The position numbers and the translations under genes were made by a program. From the NCBI GenBank assembly GCA_951230915.1, contig OX579635.1, forward strand, positions 48,856,001-48,920,000: a stretch of DNA of 64,000 nt. The letters run 5' to 3'. Below are positions 33,001-43,100 of this stretch, piece after piece. The notes under the pieces are model-generated. The model saw only the letters and a list, made by a program, of their open reading frames with translations. It did not search any database and had not been told where the DNA came from. Positions within the stretch are counted from its first letter, which is position 1, and every line of letters begins with the position of its first letter. The stretch comes from Antitrichia curtipendula (lineage: Eukaryota; Streptophyta; Bryopsida; Hypnales; Leucodontaceae).

Positions 33001-33496
33001 TATTTCCAAAAAAAAATCATTCAATTTCTTTTGCTTGGTTTAGGGCGAAGGGTTTAGGGTTTGACATCATTGACTTTATTGACCATTGTTGTACTCGCAC
33101 TTGAAAATTCTGTGGACAACATCTTCTACTATTCAACATAACTGCACTCACAAATGTCATCTACATGCATGGCAAATGCAATAGTTTTGCAAACACAATT
33201 GGGAACTTCATTATTTTAGATAACCAACAACATTTATAAATTTCAAGCATTGTTCAGTACAATAAGAAGTTCACAACACAATGAATCTATACTTCAAGAT
33301 ACGCCTCCTCTTCCATTGGTTATCTCCTACCCTCCTTCTTGTTCTTGTAGATCTTCATTACTTCATGTTTCAATTGGTGCAATTGTCTTGAACTCATGAT
33401 GATTGAAAATCTACTAATGGTGTCGGGTGCCCCTCAATTGTTGAAACGACTTCATCTGCGGATTTCTTGTGTACCCAGATCCGGTAATGCAGGATT

Positions 33497-36400
33497 TCAA
33501 ATTACCACATCATCATCTGCTGATGCCTCATCACAATCATGGTCGTCTTCATCATCACCGCCTTCACTAGTTCCACGTTCATCTCCTCCATCGTCATCGT
33601 CTGTCCAGTGGCCCTCCACTTCCGAGTTATCATTTCGAAGCTCTACAGCTATTTCACCCTGCCTATGATGGTGTTTAAGCCTCTTGTATCGTTGAGCTCT
33701 AGGGTCCTCCGTGTCAGAATTTATAGTGGGGCCTCCTTGTACTCGAGGAAGTGGAGGAACAACATACGCTAAAGTGGACAAAGTTGGTCCTGGAACATAC
33801 GTATTCAAGAATGGCGCTATCACCACGTTTGGGCGGGGAACCCCAATTCCTCTGAGAGGGCGTTTAGCAGGCCTAGATGATGACGCTTTGTTGTTGTTTT
33901 GTCCACCTCTAATACCACGGCCTCCAATCCCTACACGATCTTCACTCCCCGCCAGACCCCTTGCTCCTCCACGGACGGCAGTCCTTCCACGTCCTTGTCG
34001 ATATTCACCCATGTCGTAGTTTTCTATGGGTCGAGGGGCAGTAGGGGGTCTACCACCCGTTGTCACATTTGAAATGCTTTGAGGCGTGAATTCAACATTT
34101 CCCACTGAGCCTAGCCCTTGTTGGGAAGGTCGACGGTGAGCACTCGAAGTTGCGGAAGAAGAAGGGTTAAGGGAACCTGCACCGGTGTATTCCGGTTAGG
34201 AAGAACAGTACGCACAGCAACCGGTGGGGGTACACGGGCTTCGTCTTCAAGTGGGTCTGTAAACGCAAAAACATCACTGGGATCTAAACGTTCAGGGTCA
34301 AAACGCCTTGCTCCCGCTACAGAAATCCTCGTGACATTTCTTGCAATTGATTGTGCCATTCCCGTATTTCCAATGTTCTGGCCATGGCGTCCTTCGACAA
34401 CTCTATTGCTATCGCGGCCACCCACTCCTCCGGGCCCCCTACTGCCATTACGATCACTAATAGATCCTTCAATACTCTGAGTTGCATTGTTCCTCAAATT
34501 CCCACCGCCATTTCCATTTCCTCCTTCGTTTTCCGGAGGGAGGTCGTTGTTGTTGTCGAAGGGAACATTATCATCATTGACGTCCACTGCGTCCGCGCCA
34601 TCACTCTCCGAAGACGATGACAAAGGCTGCACTTTCGGAACGACTGGATTTTGAAGGACAGGGGGGGGGCCCCAAGGGCCCCAACGACCAGGGAGAACTT
34701 CCTCTTCCACTTCATCATCATCTCCGTAGTACTTTCTAGCTTCCTCAAGGTGATCGGCCCCTGCCCTCCACAAGTCTGGATTTGGTTGGTACTCTCCAGG
34801 TGCTTGGTTTGCTTCCACATCAGCATCTTCCTCTTCTTCAACTGCCAACACGTCAAATTCACGATTGCGTTCACCCACCGGAACGGGGCCAAGGACATCC
34901 GGATCAGAATCCTCCGATAAGATATTAGCATCGTACCAACGAACCGGATCGGCCCCTGGTCTCTGCTGAAGTACACGGCTATTGGTATAGGTATATACCA
35001 ATGACTCAGCCTTCTCGGGGGCTAACCGATTCCGGACCTTGTTGTGGACAAAGGAATACATACTCCAATTCCTTTCACATGAGCATGCTGAACATGTCAA
35101 TGATAGAATACGCACGGCAATCTTTGATAGTGCTCGATCTCCAACTCTGTGCCACCATTGGTAGGGAAGCATATTTGTCGCTTGGATGTCGGGTGTCTCA
35201 GCAGTACTATATGGCCCTGTGCCCTCCTCAAATTCTGTTAATTCCGCCATCACGACGTTGAACTGTACACCCACTACATTTTCCATTTTGCGGATGACGT
35301 GATATAATGCACGGAGGGCAATTCCATCAGCCCTAAGCGCCACGTTATCCAAAAGATACGGATTTAAAAGGGCCCCGGCGTAGTGAACATCCGAAAAGAC
35401 CATGTTCCACCTTGTTTCGTAAGACTCCTCTATGATGGTGGCTATGTCATCTCGTAGGTTGAAGGGTGGCTCTCTTAAAGAATACACATGGGCTCTCAAA
35501 TTATACATTACGAGCCACGCCCGACCCATAGCTGGTTCTCGGCCATCAAATATGCGCAATGCCCTCAACACATCTTCAGTCATGTGCAAGTAATTCACAC
35601 ATCGTTGCCAAAAGCCCACATCTGTGATAGTTGACACCACATTACCTGCAGCCGTAGCTGCTTGCTCCCCATTTTGTCTGTTTCGCAGACCAGCAAAGTA
35701 ATTTTGAACGCGTGGATGGTCTTTTAACCGCACAATTACTCCTCAAAGTTTCTCCAGTCGGTGCATCATGAGGAAATTACAAGCAAAGCGGGTTTCATTT
35801 GGCACTACAAGCTGAAGGTTCGGACTCAACTCCTGGAAAACAGACATGGTCTCGTGATGGTTCCGAATGTACTGGCACAATCTTTTTGCCTGAGCAATTA
35901 AATCTTGGAATTTTTTTATTTTGGCCCAATCTTCCAACATGAGATCCAAGGCATGTGCCATGCAGCCTTGTTTGAAAATGTGCGGGTACGTGTGAATGAT
36001 ATCGTCCACTGCCCCAAGCATGTTTGCTGCATTATCCATACAAACTTGCGTGACGTGTTTCGGACCCACTTTCTCAATGAATACTTTCATCTGGTCTGAT
36101 ATGTAGCGCATGGACTTCCTTTGTCCGGTAGTGTCAATGGCCCCCAAAAATACATCACCAGAAGGGCACGACATCATCACATTCATTAGGGGCCTCCGGT
36201 TCACGTCATCCCAGCCATCAGTGCATATTGTCACCTCGTAATGCTTCACTACAAAACCAACTTTGGTTTCGATTTGCTTCTCGACCTGCAACCTCTTGGG
36301 TTCAATAAACTTAGTCCTGAATTGATGATAAGAAGGTGGACTGTATTCAAACCTTGCCACTGAGGTTGCCCTCACAGCCTCAATGAAGGCTGGATTTCTT

Positions 36401-36948
36401 GCCACATTAAATGGCACATTTGCCTCATAAAAAAATGATGCCCACTTGTCATCTAACTCTTTCTTCTTTGCAATGTTAAAAGCATCCTGCATGCGTTGCT
36501 GAAGTAATGTCCCAGATCTCGTGGAATTTGATGCAGCGAGACTTTGAGACCTCTCTATTGGATCATTCCCTTCATGGAGAGTAGCCCCTTCAGCGTGGTT
36601 CCTACCGGGGCCTCCTCCCGTCACTTCATTCTGAGCGGATTGGCTTGAACTTGCGACTGGAGTTGCTCTTGATGGACCACTGGGAATTGATTCTCCTTCG
36701 TACATGTCCTCGGGGCTCAATCATTGCGGGACAAAGTTTGCACAATTTGCAAATCGGTGGCGTACAGGTCGCGGCGCACTACGACAAATTGACCTCTCGG
36801 ACTTTGCGCCATACCCAAAGTGAGCAAAAGCACGCTCGCGTTTATAGCTGAATGTCGCATTGCAGAAAACACAGCTGACTTTACTCCCATTCTCAGAGAA
36901 ATTATACCACGGTTCCCATTCTTTTGTTTGCTTTCGTTGACTTCCCAT
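33497..36948 (-). pseudogene. hAT transposase, copy 2, two in-frame stops and one frameshift
   Basis: This is the same family as copy 1. From ATG 36948 (MGSQRKQTKEWEPWYNF) the BED finger C-V-F-C...HFGYG is followed by TGA 36721-36723; the frame then continues to TGA 35743-35745 and again on to about 34111. The catalytic core is kept: CTDGWDDVN, CMDNA and ACSCERNWS with QWWHRVGDRALSKIA. The first TGA stands where copy 1 has CGA (context VPQ-stop against VPQR). A frameshift near 34150-34190, in Ser/Pro-rich sequence, separates the Asn/Gly-rich tail from the 202-codon RGG and acidic tail (33497-34105: RGRGRTAVRGG, SEVEGHWTDDDDGG). The 5' non-coding flank, collinear with copy 1, runs into the assembly gap at 37092. 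Confidence 0.85.
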
Positions 36949-37091
36949 TGCATTCACAACGAATGCAAATGTGTTCTTGTAGGAAGTAGAAGAGGCTATC
37001 ACACCAATTGAAAAGGACAAAATAATAGTTAGCGCCAATCCACTGTTTGAACTGATTTTTACATCACCTCAACAGTAAACCAGGGCCATTT

Positions 37092-37291
37092 NNNNNNNNN
37101 NNNNNNNNNNNNNNNNNNNNNNNNNNNNNNNNNNNNNNNNNNNNNNNNNNNNNNNNNNNNNNNNNNNNNNNNNNNNNNNNNNNNNNNNNNNNNNNNNNNN
37201 NNNNNNNNNNNNNNNNNNNNNNNNNNNNNNNNNNNNNNNNNNNNNNNNNNNNNNNNNNNNNNNNNNNNNNNNNNNNNNNNNNNNNNNNNNN
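37092..37291. other. Assembly gap (200 N)
   Basis: Exactly 200 Ns, a conventional placeholder rather than a measured length. The left flank is 5' flank of hAT copy 2. The right flank starts ACTTGAGAATTAGGAACCAC, which also occurs at 40042 just before the main satellite array. The two sides may therefore not be truly adjacent, and the right end of hAT copy 2 is missing here. Confidence 0.99.
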
Positions 37292-37427
37292 ACTTGAGAA
37301 TTAGGAACCACCCAAAACAAAAAAAATTTAGAAAATGAAATTGAACTTCCGAACAAGAAGGACAAAATTTGTGTGAGTAGAATCTCAAAGGGTTTAGAGT
37401 CCTAATGAAAGACAAGGTACGTATTTG

Positions 37428-38361
37428 TTTAACCCCTAAAGTCCCAAGGCCATTTTTCTATCAAAAACTACTCAAAGCTGTTAGTTCTATTGCATTCATC
37501 GAAGAAAAGAGAAAAAACACTTTCTTAAGAATCTAATTGTAGGATCTTGTACTTAATTTATCTCAGATCATGTGGTAAAAATTTCATAAAATTTGACCGT
37601 ACCAATTACAAGATGTCAGCATTCAAAGTTGGAAGAACTTGTCTTTTTGAACATTGGTTTGCAATTTCAGATGACTGGGACCACCATTTAAAAAAAACAA
37701 TTGCACTACAAATTTGAATTTGATTTTTTTTATGTTGAACACTTGAATTGAGAATCTAGGATAAAAATTTCAAAAAAGATTCACTTGGTTTTCATTCTTT
37801 GAAAAATTGTTAAGTAGAAGTAGGTCCAAGATTGAGAAAAAAAACTAAATCGTCAACAACTCTAAGATGGAATTAAAATACTATAATTCAAATGTTGAGA
37901 TTGTTTTAGCAAGCAAACTTACCCTCGTCAAATAGTTATTTTTGAAAAATTGTGAAAATTGCATTCCGAAATGAATCCTATAAATTCTTTTTTCAAGAAG
38001 ATGCTCTAATTGCCCGAAAAATAAGATTGTCCATAACTTTCATATAACAAATCCAAATGGAATGAATCAAAGCCTCCCATATAGATAAAAGTACCATCTA
38101 TGAGAAAATAATTTTTAAAAATTTTAAGAGAAAAAATTGTGTGAGAAGATTTCTGCCCGCCGCATTGAAAAAATGGACCTTTTGTGCCATAACTTTTGCT
38201 CCCGGGCACCGAGTGAAATAAAAATTATATATACATAAAGCTAATGTATTTATCTATCTTCACAAATAGTTTCAAAAAATAATGATGAATATTGAGGCCG
38301 TAGTAGCCTGCCCAAAATCCATATTGTCCCTCGAGGGGACAATGAGACTTTAGGGGTTAAA
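37428..38361 (+). mobile_element. TTTAACCCCTAAAG terminal-inverted-repeat element, reference copy
   Basis: The 934-bp segment begins TTTAACCCCTAAAGTCCCA and ends with the inverted counterpart (reverse-complemented: TTTAACCCCTAAAGTCTCA). It is AT-rich, has no coding capacity, and is the best-preserved of four family members in the window (also 13990-14869, 28181-28700 and 32058-32302). Terminal symmetry with no coding sequence suggests a non-autonomous DNA element. A target duplication is not evident. Confidence 0.65.
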
Positions 38362-38379
38362 TTCGAGTTCAAGAATTTT

Positions 38380-38628
38380 TATTTATTTCTTCTAAATAGA
38401 ACCTATTTTGAATTAAGGATTTGGATTTTACAAATCAAATCATAACCAACTTATACTTTTTTGGCTTTTTGTTCAAGGCTTTATTTTTAAAATAAATGGC
38501 TACAAGGGTTTGGATTGAAATCTAATACACATTATAATGCATTGAAATATACTTGAAGGATTTGTTTTCTGAAGAAGAAGCTACAAGGGATTGGATCTTG
38601 AAGACTTCAACGGTATATTCTTCTAATG
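38380..38628 (+). repeat. Ramp of degenerate satellite-like units
   Basis: AAGGCTTTATTTTTAAAATA, GGCTACAAGGGTTTGGATTG, AAATCTAATAC and then GCTACAAGGGATTGGATCTT reproduce in order the start of the satellite monomer (CTACGAGGGTTTGGGATTGA). They diverge strongly and spacing is irregular. The units grade into the regular 176-bp repeats at 38629. Confidence 0.5.
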
Positions 38629-39300
38629 GGGATCCCAAAAGGGGTTGGTATTGAAATCAAATACTACTTAAGCTATTTTTTAATTCAAGTTCAACGCTAC
38701 ATTTTGGTAAGGGGGATACGAAAGCGGTTTGGGATTGAAATGAAATACTAGTGATGTTATTTCTCAATTCAATCATTCTACTGGAAAAATTGTATTTGTG
38801 AAATGGGATCCCAAAAGGGGGTGGCATTGAAATCAAATACTACTTAAGCTATTTTTTAATTCAAGTTCAACGCTACATTTTGGTAAGGGGGATACGAAAG
38901 CGGTTTGGGATTGAAATGAAATACTAGTGATGTTATTTCTCAATTCAATCATTCTACTGGAAAAATTGTATTTGTGAAATGGGATCCCAAAAGGGGGTGG
39001 CATTGAAATCAAATACTACTTAAGCTATTTTTTAATTCAAGTTCAACGCTACATTTTGGTAAGGGGGATACGAAAGCGGTTTGGGATTGAAATGAAATAC
39101 TAGTGATGTTATTTTTCAATTCAATCATTCTACTGGAAAAATTGTATTTGTATAATGGGCTCCCAAAAGGGGGTGGCATTGAAATCAAATACTACATAAG
39201 CTATTTTTTAATTCAAGTTCAATGCTACATTTTGGTAATGGGATCCGAGAAGGCTTTGGAATTGAGGTGAAATACTTGTTAAGATTTTTTGGGAATTCAC
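38629..39300 (+). repeat. 176-bp satellite, about 3.7 monomers
   Basis: GGGATCCCAAAAGGGG recurs at 38629, 38805, 38981 and (as GGGCTCCC) 39157, an exact 176-bp period. Each monomer has two related halves, one around GGCATTGAAATCAAATACTA and one around GGGATTGAAATGAAATACTA, each followed by an AATTCAA word and an ATTTT/ATTTG-GTAA/GAAATGGG end. It is a diverged sister of the 184-bp family to the right. Confidence 0.9.
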
Positions 39301-39505
39301 CTTCAACGGGTTCTTTTTGTAAGGGGCTACTAGAGGGTTTGGGATTGAAATGAAATACTAGTTCCCTTATTTTCTAATTCAAGTGGAACGGTATTTTATT
39401 GTAATGGGGATATGTAAATATGGATTGGGATTGAAAATTCTAAATGAAATAGTATCCAACCTGGTTTGAATTCAAGCCTTCCAAAACAATATTTCAAAAA
39501 TATAA
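39301..39505 (+). repeat. Isolated 184-bp-type satellite monomer
   Basis: From GGGCTACTAGAGGGTTTGGG through TTCCCTTATTTTCTAATTCA, TATGTAAATATGGATTGGGA and ATAGTATCCAA, this is one diverged copy of the 184-bp monomer. It links the 176-bp and 184-bp arrays and is cut off from the main array by the 0.6-kb insertion at 39506-40109. Confidence 0.8.
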
Positions 39506-40109
39506 ACTTCTACATTGAGCAAATTCGTTAGGGTTTTGATTTCAAACTCAAATTAGGGTCAACACCCAAGTTTGGAACCTTGGGCATTTAGGGGTTCAGA
39601 TATTTGTGAATTCAAGTTTGTGAATTTGCGTGTTCAACTTTGTCATAGAGGGAGTTCAAATTTGGATTGGAGGGACTTCAGGTCTGGGAGCTTGAATAAA
39701 TTTCCACACATACTTCAGGTCAGGCCGCGGACTTCAGGTCGGGGCGCGGACTTCAGGCCGAGGCGCGGACGTCAGGGCGGGGACTTGAAGGGGCCCGAAC
39801 GTTCCAATACTCCGCCATAGTGTGGGGAAAAAGTGAAGTTTATATTGAACTTGGCCATGGGATTCTTCCTTCCCATGGAGAAGGGGAACCCATTAATGCA
39901 TCCAGCTCTTCATTTCGGTTCGGGAATATCTTCAAGTCAATGGCTCCAATAAGAGGTCCAACTACTTTTTAAATTCAAAGACCATGGAGCATGTGGCTCC
40001 CTTCTTGGTGCCAAACTTCTCCTTCTTGCCTTCACCAAGCACTTGAGAATTAGGAACCACCCAAGGAAAAAAGGAGATTTCTGAAAATGAACTTTTTTTT
40101 TGGTGTAAT
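39506..40109. other. Insertion within the satellite, carrying a small GC array
   Basis: This 0.6-kb non-satellite block holds TTGGGCATTTAGGGGTTC (resembling one end of the TTTAACCCC family). It then has five GGGCGCGGACTTCAGGTC-like units at 39715-39800 and CATGGGATTCTTCC as after the other arrays. ACTTGAGAATTAGGAACCAC follows at 40042, shared with the right side of the assembly gap. It looks like a relic of the array-plus-AT-module element inserted into the satellite. Confidence 0.55.
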
Positions 40110-43100
40110 GGGATCCTACGAGGTTTTGGGATTGAAATGAAATACTAGTTCCCTTATTTTCTAATTCAAGTGGAACAGTATTTTATTGTAATGGGGATAT
40201 GTAAACATGGGTTGGGATTGAAAATTTCAAAAGAAATAGTATCCAAGTTGTTTTGAATTCAAGCATTCCACTAGAAAATTTTATTTGTGTAATGGGATCC
40301 TACGAGGGTTTGGGATTAAAATGAAATACTAGTTCCCTTATTTTCTAATTCAAGTGGAACAGTATTTTATTGTAATGGGGATATGTAAATATGGGTTGGG
40401 ATTGAAAATTTCAAATGAAATAGTATCCAAGTTGTTTTGAATTCAAGCATTCCACTAGAAAACTTTATTTGTGTAATGCGATCCTACGAGGGTTTGGGAT
40501 TGAAATGAAATACTAGTTCCCTTATTTTCTAATTCAAGTGGAATAGTATTTTATTGTAATGGGGATATGTAAACATGGGTTGGGATTGAAAATTTCAAAT
40601 GAAATAGTATCCAAGTTGTTTTGAATTCAAGCAATCCACTAGAAAATTTTATTTGTGTAATGGGATCCTACGAGGGTTTGGGATTGACATGAAATACTAG
40701 TTCCCTTATTTTCTAATTCAAGTGGAATGGTATTTTATTGTAATGGGGATATGTAAATATGGATTGGCATTGAAAATTTTAAATGAAATAGTATCCAAGT
40801 TGTTTTGAATTCAAGCATTCCACTAGAAAACTTTATTTGTGTAATGGGATCCTACGAGGGTTTGGGATTGAAATGAAATACTAGTTCCCTTATTTTCTAA
40901 TTCAAGTGGAACGGTATTTTATTGTAATGGGGATATGTAAATATGGATTGGCATTGAAAATTTTAAATGAAATAGTATCCAAGTTGTTTTGAATTCAAGC
41001 ATTCCACTAGAAAACTTTATTTGTGTAATGGGATCCTACGAGGGTTTGGGATTGAAATGAAATACTTGTTCCCTTATTTTCTAATTCAAGTGGAATGGTA
41101 TTTTATTGTAATGGGGATATGTAAATATGGATTGGGATTGAAAATTTTAAATGAAATAATATCCAAGTTGTTTTGAAATCAAGCATTCCACTAGATAACT
41201 TTATTTGTGTAACGGGATCCTACGAGGGTTTGGAATTGAAATGAAATACTAGTTACCTTATTTTCTAATTCAAGTGGAATGGTATCTTATTGTAATGGGG
41301 ATACGTAAATATAGGTTGGGATTGAAAATTTTAAAAGAAATAGTATCCAAGTTCTTTTGAAATCAAGCAATCCACTAGAAAACTTTATCTGTGTAATGGG
41401 ATCCTACGAGGGTTTGAAATTGAAATGAAATACTAGTTCCCTTATTTTCTAATTCAAGTGGAACGGTATTTTACTGTAATGGGGATATGTAAATATAGAT
41501 TGGCATTGAAAATTTCAAATGAAATAGTATCCAAGTTGTCTTGAAATCAAGTATTCCACTAGAAAACTTTATTTGTGTAATGGGATCCTACGAGGGTTTG
41601 GGATTGAAATGAAATACTAGTTACCTTATTTTCTCATTCAAGTGGAACGGTATTTTATTGTAATGGGGATATGTAAATATGGATTGGCATTGAAAATTTT
41701 AAATGAAAAAATATCCAAGTTGTTTTGAAATCAAGCATTCCACTAGAAAACTTTATATCTGTAACAGGATCCTACGAGGGTTTGAAATTGAAATGAAATA
41801 CTAGTTACCTTATTTTCTAATTCAAGTGGAATGGTATTTTATTGTAATGGGGATATGTAAATATAGGTTGGGATTGAAAATTTCAAATGAAATAGTATCC
41901 AAGTTGTTTTGAATTCAAGCATTCCACTAGAAAACTTTATTTGTGTAATGGGATCCTACGAGGGTTTGGGATTGAAATGAAATACTAGTTCCCTTATTTT
42001 CTAATTCAAGTGGAACGGTATTTTATTGTAATGGGGATATGTAAATATGGATTGCCATTGAAAATTTTAAAAGAAATAGTATCCAAGTTGTTTTGAAATC
42101 AAGTATTCCACTAGAAAACTTTATTTGTGTAATGGGATTCTACGAGGGTTTGGGATTGAAATGAAATACTAGTTCCCTTATTTTCTAATTCAAGTGGAAC
42201 GGTATTTTATTGTAATGGGGATATGTAAATATAGGTTGGGATTGAAAATTTTAAATGAAATAATATCCAAGTTGTATTGAATTCAAGCATTCCACTAGAA
42301 AATTTTATTTGTGTAATGGGATCCTACGAGGGTTTGGGATTGACATGAAATACTAGTTCCCTTATTTTCTAATTCAAGTGGAACGGTATTTTATTGTAAT
42401 GGGTCTATGTAAATATGGATTGGGATTGAAAATTTTAAATGAAATAATATCCAAGTTGTATTGAATTCAAGCATTCCACTAGAAAATTTTATTTGTGTAA
42501 TGGGATCCTACGAGGGTTTGGGATTGACATGAAATACTAGTTCCCTTATTTTCTAATTCAAGTGGAACGGTATTTTATTGTAATGGGTCTATGTAAATAT
42601 GGATTGGGATTGAAAATTTTAAATGAAATAATATCCAAGTTGTATTGAATTCAAGCATTCCACTAGAAAATTTTATTTGTGTAATGGGATCCTACGAGGG
42701 TTTGGGATTGACATGAAATACTAGTTCCCTTATTTTCTAATTCAAGTGGAACGGTATTTTATTGTAATGGGGATATGTAAATATAGGTTGGGATTGAAAA
42801 TTTCAAATGAAATAGTATCCAAGTTGTTTTGAATTCAAGCATTCCACTAGAAAACTTTATTTGTGTAACGGGATCCTACGAGGGTTTGGAATTGAAATGA
42901 AATACTAGTTCCCTTATTTTCTAATTCAAGTGGAACGGTATTTTATTGTAATGGGTCTATGTAAATATAGGTTGGGATTGAAAATTTCAAATGAAATAGT
43001 ATCCAAGTTGTTTTGAAATCAAGCATTCCACTAGAAAACTTTATTTGTGTAATGGGATCCTACGAGGGTTTGGGATTGAAATGAAATACTAGTTCCCTTA

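Noticed and set aside
37059..37415. Two open frames spanning the run of N
   Set aside because: They are open only because the Ns were translated as X; no coding evidence lies on either side.
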